This document shows, piece by piece, positions 1 to 7,964 of a stretch of 64,000 bases of DNA; position 1 is the first letter of the stretch; each line of letters begins with the position of its first letter. Both the position numbers and the translations under genes were made by a program. The stretch lies in the NCBI GenBank assembly GCA_965279735.1, contig OZ257260.1, positions 2,914,001 through 2,978,000 on the forward strand, read 5' to 3'. The notes beneath the pieces are model-generated. The model was not told the DNA's origin. It saw only the letters and a list, made by a program, of their open reading frames with translations, and searched no databases. Source of the DNA: CAIUGU01 sp965279735. GTDB lineage: Bacteria > Pseudomonadota > Gammaproteobacteria > Steroidobacterales > Steroidobacteraceae.

Positions 1-2
1 TC

Positions 3-1040
3 CCGCAGCTGAAGGCCAAAGGCAGGCTCGTCCTGCTTGGCACTGAAGTAGCAGCGGGCCGCACGCGCCGTCTGACCTGGACCAGCGGCACTCCACTCGA
101 TGGCTTCGTCGTGCCGGTACCGGTGATCGTCGTCAACGGGCGCAATCCCGGACCGGTGATCTGCCTGACGGGTGCAATCCATGGCGATGAACTGAATGGA
201 ATCGAGGTTGCACGCCGCGTCGTCGCGAACCTGGATCCGGAAGAACTGGGCGGTGCAGTCATCGCCGTCCCGATCGTGAACCTGCAGGGGTTCTACCGCG
301 GCACGCGCTACATGCCGGACCGCCGGGACCTGAATCGCAGCTTTCCCGGCAATGCCAAAGGCAGCGCCACCACCCGCACTGCCAATTCGTTCTTCACCGA
401 AATCATCAAGCATTGTTCCGCGGTCATCGACCTGCACACGGGCTCGCTCGATCGCACCAACCTGCCGCAGATCCGTGCGGACATGCGTCGGCCGGCCGTT
501 GCGCAGCTCACGCAGTTCCTGGGCTCCACCGTAGTGCTGCATGCAGCGGGTGAAACCGGATCGCTGCGCAGGGCGGCGGGTACGATCGGCATTCCCGCGG
601 TGACGTTTGAAATGGGTGAACCCATGCGCGTGCAGGCCGAGCCTGTCGAGCATGGTGTAAAGGCCATCGAGACATTGCTGTATTCGCTCGGCATGACCAA
701 GCAGCGGCGATTCTGGGGCGATCCTGAGTCCGTTTACTACGCTTCAACCTGGGTGCGCGTGAACCAGGGAGGACTGCTCTTCTCGGATGTCGGTCTCGGG
801 GAACGCGTGAGCGAAGGCGAACTGCTCGGAACAGTCACGGATCCGATCTCGAACGAGCAGTTCAGGGTCTACGCCTCCGTCAGCGGCCGGGTGCTCGGCA
901 TGGCGCTGAACCAGGTCGTGCTGCCAGGATTCGCGGCCTACCGTCTTGGCATCGAGAGCGCGAAGCTCGCCCCCGCTGCCAATGGCCCCGACACCGAAGT
1001 CGATGAGCCCGCAGATGACGAAGACGTCAGGCCCGATTGA
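3..1040 (+). CDS. Succinylglutamate desuccinylase/aspartoacylase family hydrolase, 5' end cut by window
   Basis: This is a zinc-dependent carboxypeptidase-fold hydrolase of the AstE/AspA superfamily, which removes acyl groups from amino acids or peptides. The reading frame is open from base 3 with no start, so the N terminus lies outside the window; a GTG at 111 is probably internal because coding sequence continues in front of it. The zinc-binding motif GAIHGDELNG sits near base 180. A RDLNRSFPG arginine/substrate motif follows, then DLHTG with the third metal ligand near base 430. The last ~100 residues form a beta-rich domain ending in an acidic tail (TEVDEPADDEDV). Relatives often sit beside RimK-like ATP-grasp ligases, which cannot be checked here. 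Family assignment is firm; the substrate is unknown. Confidence 0.85.
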   Translation, partial: PQLKAKGRLVLLGTEVAAGRTRRLTWTSGTPLDGFVVPVPVIVVNGRNPGPVICLTGAIHGDELNGIEVARRVVANLDPEELGGAVIAVPIVNLQGFYRGTRYMPDRRDLNRSFPGNAKGSATTRTANSFFTEIIKHCSAVIDLHTGSLDRTNLPQIRADMRRPAVAQLTQFLGSTVVLHAAGETGSLRRAAGTIGIPAVTFEMGEPMRVQAEPVEHGVKAIETLLYSLGMTKQRRFWGDPESVYYASTWVRVNQGGLLFSDVGLGERVSEGELLGTVTDPISNEQFRVYASVSGRVLGMALNQVVLPGFAAYRLGIESAKLAPAANGPDTEVDEPADDEDVRPD

Positions 1041-1074
1041 ATTCTCCGCCTTCAGCAATCAACAAGAGCCTCTC

Positions 1075-1491
1075 ATGGACAAGTTCACTGTCTCGGGTTT
1101 TTTCCTGCGCTGGCTGCTCGCCCTGGCGCTGGTGCTGCTGACGTTCAATCCGAGCGGCTATTCCTACTTCCACTGGCTCGTCGCCGGCCTCCCGAAAGTG
1201 ACGCCGTTCGTGGTGGTATGCGGGATCGTGCTGATCATCGGCTGGATTGTCCTGTTCGGCGCCACGATGCGCTCCATTGGCAGCGTCGGGGTTCTACTGG
1301 CTGCAGCGTTGTTTGCGGCATTGATCTGGCTGCTCGTCGCACAGGGCTGGCTCGCGCTCAACAACCTCCGCGCGATCGAATGGCTCGCACTGTTCGTTCT
1401 CTCCGCCATCCTGGCGATCGGGATGTCCTGGTCCCACATCAGCCGCCGTCTCACAGGCCAGACCGATGTCGATGAAGTCGATCGGCACTGA
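1075..1491 (+). CDS. Small four-helix inner membrane protein (DUF6524-like)
   Basis: The predicted protein is about 138 residues and almost entirely hydrophobic, with four likely membrane helices and a short charged C terminus (LTGQTDVDEVDRH). The start at 1075 is chosen because the N-terminal pattern MDKFTVSGFFLRWLLALALV begins a first helix directly; an open frame reaching back to 946 runs inside the preceding gene. The NPSGYSYFHWL stretch after helix 1 matches what I recall of the DUF6524 family, whose function is not known. It starts 34 bases after the hydrolase gene and may be co-transcribed with it and the following NUDIX gene. Confidence 0.75.
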   Translation: MDKFTVSGFFLRWLLALALVLLTFNPSGYSYFHWLVAGLPKVTPFVVVCGIVLIIGWIVLFGATMRSIGSVGVLLAAALFAALIWLLVAQGWLALNNLRAIEWLALFVLSAILAIGMSWSHISRRLTGQTDVDEVDRH

Positions 1492-1513
1492 CGATTCCGG
1501 AAGGCATACGGGA

Positions 1514-2029
1514 ATGATCGAATCGGTGCAGACGATGTTCCGGGGCCGGATCCTGGAAGTGAACATCGAGCGCGTGAAGCTTCCGAATGGCAGCACCGCG
1601 GATCTCGAAATTGCCCATCACCCGGGTGGAGCCGCCGTGGTGGCATTGGATGAACAGCAGCGCGTGTGCCTGCTCCATCAGTACCGCCATGCGGCAGGTG
1701 GCTGGTTGTGGGAATTGCCCGCCGGAAAAATCGACCATCGGGAACCTCCCATCGCAACCGCCCGGCGGGAACTCGTGGAAGAAGCGGGCATGGAAGCTTC
1801 GCGATGGGTCTCTCTGGGTGGCGTCCTGAGCTCGCCTGGAGTTTTCACCGAGGTGGTGCATCTCTATCTCGCCACTGCACTGCGTCCGGTCCCTGCCGCC
1901 CCCGAAGAGCACGAGGTCTTCAGGCTCGAATGGCTGCCCTTCGGCCAGGCTTTACAGATGGTGGAAACCGGGGAAATCAGCGACGGCAAGTCGATAGCCG
2001 GGCTGGTGCGGGCGCGCACCCGCATCTGA
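1514..2029 (+). CDS. NUDIX hydrolase, ADP-ribose pyrophosphatase type
   Basis: The protein likely hydrolyses ADP-ribose or a similar nucleoside diphosphate derivative, as the NudF group does. The complete Nudix box is visible: G, five residues, E, seven residues, RELVEEAG, beginning at GKIDHRE. The PAGKI stretch before it and the SPGVFTE stretch after it are typical of NudF-like enzymes. I chose ATG 1514 because GGAAGG lies nine bases upstream and this start does not overlap the previous gene. An in-frame ATG at 1466 would overlap it by 26 bases and has no clear ribosome site. Specificity within the family is inferred. Confidence 0.85.
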   Translation: MIESVQTMFRGRILEVNIERVKLPNGSTADLEIAHHPGGAAVVALDEQQRVCLLHQYRHAAGGWLWELPAGKIDHREPPIATARRELVEEAGMEASRWVSLGGVLSSPGVFTEVVHLYLATALRPVPAAPEEHEVFRLEWLPFGQALQMVETGEISDGKSIAGLVRARTRI

Positions 2030-2193
2030 CGACGTAAGGCGATTCCCCTGCTTTTTCCTAAGGTTGCCCTGCAACCAGCGTCCGGATGCGAACCGGAATG
2101 TGACCCATCGCTCAACCTGCAAGACCCGCTGGAATAAGCCTCCCTGCTTCTGGTCTCCTATACAGGCACACAAACGAGGGCGAGTGGAAAGCA

Positions 2194-2565
2194 GTGGTCG
2201 ATACGGTTGAAATTCCAGCGTTGAAGGAAGAGCAGGCAGGCAGTCACAACGCCGGCAACGCAGGCAAGATCGCGTTCGATGAGCGTGGCAACGCAGTCTA
2301 TGAGTGGCAGTTCGCTTCCTTTGCAGACGACGGCTACGAGGGCGAACAGTTGCGGAAGCAGGCCCTCGAACATCCCGGCCTTGCGATTGTCGATGAGGAA
2401 CCGCCGGCGGATGCACCCATCCGCAGGAATGCCGTCGGCGCCCGTGTCGGCTACAACCCGTACGACAGCGGCCAGCTCGACAGGAAGGCACGCAAGCCAC
2501 GTGACATGCGCGAACTGTCCAAGTGGATCGCGCTGCGTAAGAAACTCGCTGCTACCGAGGAATGA
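2194..2565 (+). CDS. Conserved-looking hypothetical protein, 123 residues
   Basis: I do not recognise a family. The protein is soluble and charged, with an acidic N-terminal half and a basic C terminus (DRKARKPRDMRELSKWIALRKKL). A GTG start at 2194 is used; no ATG is available upstream in frame. The central segment GYNPYDSG followed by basic residues resembles small accessory proteins of unknown role in Gammaproteobacteria. It stands alone on the plus strand, 164 bases after the NUDIX gene, and faces the minus-strand pair that ends at 2585. Coding is supported by frame length and residue composition, not by homology. Confidence 0.6.
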   Translation: MVDTVEIPALKEEQAGSHNAGNAGKIAFDERGNAVYEWQFASFADDGYEGEQLRKQALEHPGLAIVDEEPPADAPIRRNAVGARVGYNPYDSGQLDRKARKPRDMRELSKWIALRKKLAATEE

Positions 2566-2584
2566 TGCGGCTGCATGATGCTGT

Positions 2585-3256
2585 TCATGCGTAGCTGACC
2601 TGCCTGATCTTTTCTCCCTGGCTTGAACGATAGAACCGCCTGAGAGCCCCGAGCCACGCCTCGGCACGCACTTTCCGCCGGCGCAGGAAGCGCTCGTCCA
2701 GATAGCGGCAGAATCTCGCTGCATGACGGTTTGCCGTCTCGTAGCGATGCAGGCTTTCGGTATCGAGACCCGTCGCATAGGTGACGCGCTCGAACAGTTC
2801 ACGATGCAGCGTCTGCGGAAAATGTCCGCCGGTCTGCGAGGTCAGCAGCAAGAGCGCACCCGCATATTTATCCACCTCCGCCTGCAACTCGAGTTCCAGC
2901 AGGGAAACAGGACGCCGGCGTGCACAGCTCCAGACCACGTACTGGAAATGACTGACACCTTCCAGGGCAGTGCAGTAGTCCGCAAGATTGTCCGGCCCGA
3001 GACGCTTGAAGGGACTCATCGCTTCAAGACGTGCGAGCACGACGGTGTCGACATACAGCGCAACGCGCAGCGCATCTTCACCCTCTTGCGGTTCGACGAA
3101 GACCAGCTGCTCATCGGTCAATGCCGCCGCACCGGTACAAGCGCGGAGCGCACGGCGGTCGGTGACGAGGAAGTCCCTGACATCCTGCTCCACCGGCGCG
3201 TCATACAGGCGCGCCAGCATGTGCTGCATCTGTGCCAGCACAGCTCCGTTCTGCAT
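2585..3256 (-). CDS. Hypothetical protein, 223 residues, second gene of a pair
   Basis: Unknown function. The start ATG at 3256 is chosen because it lies two bases after the stop codon of the preceding gene (stop at 3259-3261), a typical translationally coupled junction; a longer frame to 3352 would overlap that gene. The protein is helical with no signal peptide. It contains a basic C-terminal segment rich in arginine (ERFLRRRKVRAEAWLGALRR) and several leucine-rich helices. With its partner at 3259-3894 it probably forms a two-gene operon of co-functioning cytoplasmic proteins. No motif allows an enzymatic or regulatory assignment. Confidence 0.65.
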   Translation of the reverse strand: MQNGAVLAQMQHMLARLYDAPVEQDVRDFLVTDRRALRACTGAAALTDEQLVFVEPQEGEDALRVALYVDTVVLARLEAMSPFKRLGPDNLADYCTALEGVSHFQYVVWSCARRRPVSLLELELQAEVDKYAGALLLLTSQTGGHFPQTLHRELFERVTYATGLDTESLHRYETANRHAARFCRYLDERFLRRRKVRAEAWLGALRRFYRSSQGEKIRQVSYA

Positions 3257-3258
3257 CG

Positions 3259-3894
3259 CTAGTGCCGGAAGCCGGCAATGACGACCGGGGTCGGTGCGAC
3301 ACCGAGGCGCTGGAGCAGGTTTCTTGCACGCGGGCTCCCGGTCTTCAGCCACACCTCATACAGGCGAAGGATGTCCTTGTCGGTATGCGTGTGCGCCATC
3401 TCCGCGACATCGTTGAGTACATCGACGACACGATGGAATTTGCGGGCGAGCTCTTCGAAGATTACTCCCAGCGCTTTCACACGCAGCGGGCCTGTAACGC
3501 CGCCCGCCAGCGCGCTGTATGCGCGCCCCCCCATGGCGATGTGATAGTCGATGTCGATCAGCTTGCGGGCAAAACTCTGTGCAAAGAAACCCGCGACAAA
3601 CAGCGAGACATCGCCAAGGCGCCGGAGCGCCTGCTGTCTCTGGACGGGCTCCGACGCCGCCATGGCATCGGCCAGCATCTGCGCTAGTGGCCTGACCCTC
3701 GGGCCGTCGGGCGTGGACTCGTACAGGTCTTCAGTGCGGGCAAACATGGTCAGCACGTTCACGACGTAATGCTCGGTGTGCTGGTCGATCGTCACATGCT
3801 GCTCGTGCAGGGCTGTCTGGACGGAGTCGCGAAAGAACTCGCGCAGGTTCGTGACTTCAATGAGTGCCGGGGACTGCTCGTTTGTCGTTGCCAT
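3259..3894 (-). CDS. Hypothetical protein, 211 residues, first gene of a pair
   Basis: Unknown function. The start at 3894 (MATTNEQ) is preferred because GAGG lies nine bases upstream; an in-frame ATG three codons earlier sits directly against that site, and the frame reaching 3954 has no support. The protein is all-helical and cytoplasmic. Its N-terminal region REFFRDSVQTALHEQHV and the following HYVVNVLTMFARTEDLY look like a conserved core, and a HTHTDKDILRLYEVWLKTGS segment sits near the C terminus. It ends two bases before the downstream gene starts, so the two are almost certainly made together. Confidence 0.65.
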   Translation of the reverse strand: MATTNEQSPALIEVTNLREFFRDSVQTALHEQHVTIDQHTEHYVVNVLTMFARTEDLYESTPDGPRVRPLAQMLADAMAASEPVQRQQALRRLGDVSLFVAGFFAQSFARKLIDIDYHIAMGGRAYSALAGGVTGPLRVKALGVIFEELARKFHRVVDVLNDVAEMAHTHTDKDILRLYEVWLKTGSPRARNLLQRLGVAPTPVVIAGFRH

Positions 3895-4036
3895 GAAGGA
3901 CATCCTCGCTGCTGGGCCGGTAAGTGCCGTAACCGTCGCTAGAAAGATATGCAATAAGAAGGCCAGCCGCGTGACCTGCGTCGAGGATCAAGCACACGCC
4001 GGGCTGGCAGCCAGCCGCACTAATTGCTGACAGCAG

Positions 4037-4074
4037 AAAAAGAAAAACCCCGCGGCGCTTGCGCACCGCGGGGT
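4037..4074 (-). terminator. Rho-independent terminator of the RRM gene
   Basis: A perfect 9-bp stem (ACCCCGCGG at 4047-4055 pairing with 4066-4074) has a 10-base loop. On the minus strand it is followed by a U-rich run, seen as the A-run at 4037-4047 on the plus strand. It lies just downstream of the glycine-rich RNA-binding protein gene. Confidence 0.85.
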
Positions 4075-4106
4075 CTTCGATATCGACCGGAAGTCAGGTC
4101 GCTGTA

Positions 4107-4445
4107 TTACCAGCGGCCACCACCGCCGCCGCCACCACCACCGCCACCGCCGCCACCCGAGCGAGGACCGCGGCCACCACCGCCGCCGCCACCACCACCG
4201 CCCGTACGCTCCTGCGCTTCATTGACGCGGAGAGGGCGGCCGCCCATGTCCTTGCCATTGAGCGCCTGGATCGCGCGCGCTGCATCGGCGCGGGGCATTT
4301 CCACGAAACCGAAACCGCGGGGGCGGCCAGTGTCGCGGTCATTGATCAGGGCAACGGAATCGACAGTGCCGTGCGCTTCGAACAGTGTGCGCACTTCAGC
4401 GTCATTTGCAGAGAAAGGCAGATTTCCAACGTAGATTTTAGTCAT
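4107..4445 (-). CDS. Glycine-rich RNA-binding protein with one RRM domain
   Basis: A single RNA recognition motif fills residues 1-80: RNP2 is IYVGNL at residues 4-9 and RNP1 is RGFGFVEM at 43-50. The tail consists of two glycine tracts, 10 and 14 residues long, around RGPRS, and ends in RW. This is the bacterial/cyanobacterial-type cold-inducible RRM protein, which binds single-stranded RNA and is thought to act as an RNA chaperone. The upstream gap of 367 bases could be a long leader, as in many cold-shock genes, but I see no convincing promoter. A terminator follows directly. Function is by family; cold induction here is inference. Confidence 0.9.
   Translation of the reverse strand: MTKIYVGNLPFSANDAEVRTLFEAHGTVDSVALINDRDTGRPRGFGFVEMPRADAARAIQALNGKDMGGRPLRVNEAQERTGGGGGGGGGGRGPRSGGGGGGGGGGGGGGRW
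4116..4202 (-). repeat. GGN codon tract encoding poly-glycine
   Basis: Residues 82-91 and 97-110 of the RRM protein are uninterrupted glycines encoded by GGT/GGC triplet runs. The tract is a simple-sequence stretch in which strand slippage would change tail length in steps of one residue without breaking the frame. Confidence 0.9.
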
Positions 4446-4812
4446 GACAATTCAATCTCTCTGAAAAAGCCTCGAGTCGATTCCCCCCACCAGGAACGGC
4501 AACAGCGAAGCCTGGTTCACAATCGGGCTCCGCCCGTGGAACGACCGTGTCAACAACAGACTCGCGGCGTTCGTAGGTAGCAGGTCCCAGGCCTACGTTC
4601 GCGGTCTCGTCGGATTTTTCAGGAGTTGGCCCCGATTGTGGATCTTGCGACCCGGCTGGCCAGACCAGAGAAACAACGGCAAAGGCAACGAACGGCCCGG
4701 AGATTACGCCAACGCTATAGCCAAAGCAATTAGTCAACAGTTATTCAAGCGCTCCGGAAATTGCTTCCTGATGCTGAAAAACAGGAGTATTTCGTCGACC
4801 CTCACCAGCGAC
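4446..4812 (-). other. Non-coding gap between RRM gene and metZ
   Basis: No coding sequence here looks real. It must hold the leader and promoter of the RRM gene. On the minus strand TTGACT and TATAGC occur near 4715-4740 but only 12 bases apart, too close for a normal sigma-70 pair. A perfect TTGACA nearer the gene lacks a matching -10 box. The region also carries the 3' end of metZ transcripts, with no clear terminator. Confidence 0.5.
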
Positions 4813-6003
4813 TCACCGTTGACGCACCGCCGCAAGACCCCGCTCGATGTCGGCTTCCAGATCGGCAAGGTCTTCAAGACCGACTGAAATACGCAGCAGT
4901 CCCTCGGTGATTCCTGCCCGTTCACGCTCCGCAGGAGTGATGCGTGCGTGGGTTGTCGTCGCCGGATGCGTCAGCGTGCTTTTGACATCCCCGAGGTTCG
5001 CCGTAATGGACAGCAGCCGCGTCGCATCGACGAACGCCCAAGCCTCCGCCCTGCCGCCTGCAACCTCGAAGGCGATGATGCCGCCGAATCCGGACTGCTG
5101 GCGGCGCGCGAGCGAATGCTGGGGATGAGACGGCAAACCCGCGTAATAGACACGACGCACCGCAGGCTGCTGCTCAAGCCAGGTCGCAAGCTTCAGTGCC
5201 GCAGCCGAATGCGCATTCATGCGCAGCTCGAGCGTCTCGAGACCCTTGAGGAACACCCACGCATTGAACGGACTCATGCTCGGCCCGGCCGTCCGCAGAA
5301 AACCAAACGCTTCCTTGCCGACCAGTTCCTTCGAACCCACGATCGCTCCGCCGACGCAGCGACCCTGTCCATCCAGATACTTCGTGGCCGAATGGATCAC
5401 GAGATCTGCGCCCAGTGCCAGCGGGCGTTGCAGCGCCGGTGTGCAGAAACAATTGTCGACTGCAAGCAGGACGCCGTGCGCATGGGCAACAGCCGCAATG
5501 GCTTCAATATCTCCTATCACCGACAGGGGATTCGACGGCGTTTCAAGAAAGAAGAACCGCGTGTTCGGCTTGATGGCACGACGCCACGCCTCGATATCGT
5601 CCGGCGGCACGTACGTCACTTCGACGCCGAACTTCACGAAATACCGGTTGAACAGGTTGATGATCGAACCGAAGACGCTCTCGGAACACACGAGATGATC
5701 GCCGGCTTTCAGCAGTGCCATCCCCATGGCCAGAATTGCAGCCATGCCGGAGGAAGTCGCGACACAGCTCGCACCTCCTTCCATCGCGGCCAGCCGCTCT
5801 TCGAAGCAGCGGACAGTCGGATTCGTGAAGCGCGAGTAGATGTTGCCGGTTGCCCCTTCCGCGAATCGGGCAGCGGCCTCCGCAGCACTCGCGAACACGA
5901 AGCTCGAGGTCGTGAAAATGGGCTCCGCATGCTCGCCTTCAGTCGTGCGGGCGTGACCGGCACGGATGGCAAGGGTTGCCAGGCGAAAGTCGTCTTCTGT
6001 CAT
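4813..6003 (-). CDS. metZ: O-succinylhomoserine sulfhydrylase
   Basis: A PLP enzyme of the Cys/Met metabolism family that condenses O-succinylhomoserine with sulfide to give homocysteine in methionine biosynthesis. The PLP lysine lies in SATKYLDGQGR, about residue 208 from the chosen start. IYSRFTNPTV and TSSGMAAI are the cofactor-phosphate and substrate motifs. The N-terminal pattern IRAGHARTTEGEHAEPIF and the FVFASAAEAAARF segment match MetZ rather than MetB or MetC. I start at 6003 (MTEDDF), giving 396 residues, the normal family length; the frame extends to 6057 without a ribosome site. It stands alone on the minus strand, divergent from the GST gene. Confidence 0.9.
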   Translation of the reverse strand: MTEDDFRLATLAIRAGHARTTEGEHAEPIFTTSSFVFASAAEAAARFAEGATGNIYSRFTNPTVRCFEERLAAMEGGASCVATSSGMAAILAMGMALLKAGDHLVCSESVFGSIINLFNRYFVKFGVEVTYVPPDDIEAWRRAIKPNTRFFFLETPSNPLSVIGDIEAIAAVAHAHGVLLAVDNCFCTPALQRPLALGADLVIHSATKYLDGQGRCVGGAIVGSKELVGKEAFGFLRTAGPSMSPFNAWVFLKGLETLELRMNAHSAAALKLATWLEQQPAVRRVYYAGLPSHPQHSLARRQQSGFGGIIAFEVAGGRAEAWAFVDATRLLSITANLGDVKSTLTHPATTTHARITPAERERAGITEGLLRISVGLEDLADLEADIERGLAAVRQR

Positions 6004-6098
6004 GGGAGTGAAAGCCGTCAACAATCCTTGAGGGACAGGGACTATAGCGGAACCCATCGCGGCTGGCAGTCACCGGCAATTGCGCGTAGCCTTTTTTC

Positions 6099-6773
6099 AT
6101 GCACCGTAATCCTCAATTTCCGCACTTGCGGCTCGTGACCGGGGACCGCCAGCTGTCGTCGTGGTCGCTTCGACCCTGGATACTGCTCAGGAACCTGGGG
6201 CTGGCATTCGAAGAGATCCGGCTGCGGCTCGATACCCCGGAATTCGAGAGCCGCATCGGCAGCCTTTCGCCCACGCGCAGGGTGCCGGTACTGATCGCAG
6301 GCTCGCTGACGGTGTGGGATTCCCTCGCCATCTGCGAATACGCAAGCGAGCTGGCTCACGGCGCGGGCTGGCCGGAAGAAGCCGCACAACGTGCTCAAGC
6401 CCGGGCCATCAGTGCAGAAATGCATTCCGGATTCCAGGCTCTGAGGACACAGTGGCCATTGCAAAGCGCCAGCACACTCGATGTGCAACTGGATCGGCAC
6501 GCACAGGCCGATGTCGCGCGTGTTGATGCGATCTGGCAGTCGTGCCTGGCCCACGGTGGCCAAGGCCCCTGGCTGTTCGGCCGGTACTCGATTGCGGATG
6601 CGATGTACGCCCCCGTCGTGCTGCGCTTCAATACTTACGGTGCGGAACTTTCGCCGCCGTCCCGCGCGTATGCAGCAGCCGTGCTTGCAGATCCCTGGAT
6701 CCGGCAGTGGGTGGCCGAGGCTGCAAGCGAGATTGAGCCAGCACAACCTGCCGCAGCAGGATCGCTGCCATGA
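6099..6773 (+). CDS. Glutathione S-transferase family protein
   Basis: The N-terminal thioredoxin-like domain (about residues 8-85) contains SSWSLRPWILL, where a serine or the nearby residues would activate glutathione, followed by the PVL cis-proline segment (RRVPVLIAG) and the DSLAICEYA glutathione-binding motif. The C-terminal helical domain fills residues 95-215. Length (224) is usual. The substrate is unknown; many such proteins act in detoxification or stress. Its stop overlaps the start of the FIST gene by four bases, so the two are translated from one message. Confidence 0.85.
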   Translation: MHRNPQFPHLRLVTGDRQLSSWSLRPWILLRNLGLAFEEIRLRLDTPEFESRIGSLSPTRRVPVLIAGSLTVWDSLAICEYASELAHGAGWPEEAAQRAQARAISAEMHSGFQALRTQWPLQSASTLDVQLDRHAQADVARVDAIWQSCLAHGGQGPWLFGRYSIADAMYAPVVLRFNTYGAELSPPSRAYAAAVLADPWIRQWVAEAASEIEPAQPAAAGSLP

Positions 6774-7954
6774 AGTGGACATCCACGATTGCAACCGAAA
6801 GTTCTCTCGGTGTTGCAGTAGAGCAAGCCGCAGAGCAGGTGTTCAAGGGACTCGACCGGCAGGAACCGGACCTGATCCTCGCTTTCGTCAGTGAGGAACA
6901 CGCTGGTGAATTCGATCAACTGGCCGGACTGCTGGCACGTGAATTCGAGGGTGCATTTGTCTTCGGCTGCTGTGCGAACAGCGTGGTAGGTGGCGGCAAG
7001 GAGATCGAGGATCGCCCTGCCCTGTCCCTGACTGCAGCCGTACTGCCGAACGTGAAGCTGGCGGGCACCCATCTCGAAGCGGCCCAGGTTCCACCCGTCT
7101 TTGCAGAGCGGCGTTTCTGGGAAGATGCTTTGCATGTCCCGGCGGGTGAAGAACCCTGCTTCCTGTTGCTGGCAGACCCTTTCAGCTTCGAGACCGATGA
7201 TTTCCTGAAAGGTCTGGATCGGGCATTTCCAGGGAGCGCGAAGATGGGTGGACTGGCAAGTGGCGCCAGCCAGCCCGGCAGCGGTGCGCTGTATCTCGAC
7301 GGAGCGGTGCATCGATCCGGGATGATTGCGCTCGCGATGACCGGCGACATCGAATTGCGGACGGCCATCGCGCAGGGCAGCCGGCCCATCGGCGATCCGA
7401 TGTTCGTGACCAGTGCCCATGACAACCTCATCCGCGAACTGGATGGACGGATACCCCGGGACATTCTCGGCGATGTCTTCGAGCGATTGCCGCCTGCGGA
7501 CCGTAAGCTGTTCGGCGACGCCCTGTTCATTGGACTCGCCACCACCCAGGACCGCAGCCAGTACGGCGCCGGAGATTTTCTGGTCAGGAGCATCCTGGGT
7601 CTTGACCCGCAGAGTGGTGCTTTATGGGTGGGCGGACGGGTGCAGACCAACACGGTGGCGCAACTGCACCTGCGCGATGCGCTGTCGGCTGCGCAGGATC
7701 TGGAACGCATTCTCAAGACACAGCGGAGTACGGCCGGCAGCGCGGAGGCTGCCCTGCTGTTCTCATGCGTAAGCCGCGGCGCGCAGTTCTATGGCCAGCC
7801 CGATCACGACAGCAATGCCTTCCGTCGCATCGTCGCAGATGTGCCGATCGGTGGATTTTTTTGCGGTGGCGAAATCGGCCAGATCCAGGGCACCACCCAC
7901 CTGCACGGTCATACCAGCGTGTTCGGCACCTTCACGCCCCGCACGCGCAAGTAG
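6770..7954 (+). CDS. FIST domain signal-sensing protein
   Basis: The 394-residue protein has the FIST_N region (about residues 25-220, with the FVFGCCANSVVGGG segment) followed by FIST_C (about 220-375, ending near PIGGFFCGGEIGQI). FIST proteins are proposed to bind small ligands, perhaps amino acids, and usually act with sensor kinases or methyl-accepting proteins. Here there is no output domain and no kinase next door, so it would have to act on a partner elsewhere. It is translationally coupled to the GST gene through a four-base overlap. There is no signal peptide or membrane helix. Confidence 0.85.
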   Translation: MKWTSTIATESSLGVAVEQAAEQVFKGLDRQEPDLILAFVSEEHAGEFDQLAGLLAREFEGAFVFGCCANSVVGGGKEIEDRPALSLTAAVLPNVKLAGTHLEAAQVPPVFAERRFWEDALHVPAGEEPCFLLLADPFSFETDDFLKGLDRAFPGSAKMGGLASGASQPGSGALYLDGAVHRSGMIALAMTGDIELRTAIAQGSRPIGDPMFVTSAHDNLIRELDGRIPRDILGDVFERLPPADRKLFGDALFIGLATTQDRSQYGAGDFLVRSILGLDPQSGALWVGGRVQTNTVAQLHLRDALSAAQDLERILKTQRSTAGSAEAALLFSCVSRGAQFYGQPDHDSNAFRRIVADVPIGGFFCGGEIGQIQGTTHLHGHTSVFGTFTPRTRK

Positions 7955-7964
7955 CTTTACCGGC

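Noticed and set aside
4110..4210. Triplet repeats that could suggest a CRISPR-like or satellite array
   Set aside because: They are in-frame GGN codons of a glycine-rich protein, without spacers or repeat units of suitable length.
4438..4737. Open frame on the minus strand before the RRM gene
   Set aside because: The product has no recognisable domain, no ribosome site, and its end overlaps the RRM start; it looks like leader sequence.
4700..4745. TTGACT and TATAGC as a sigma-70 promoter for the RRM gene
   Set aside because: The boxes are only 12 bases apart, too close for normal recognition.
4948..6138. Plus-strand open frame of 396 codons opposite metZ
   Set aside because: Antisense shadow of an enzyme with an intact PLP site.
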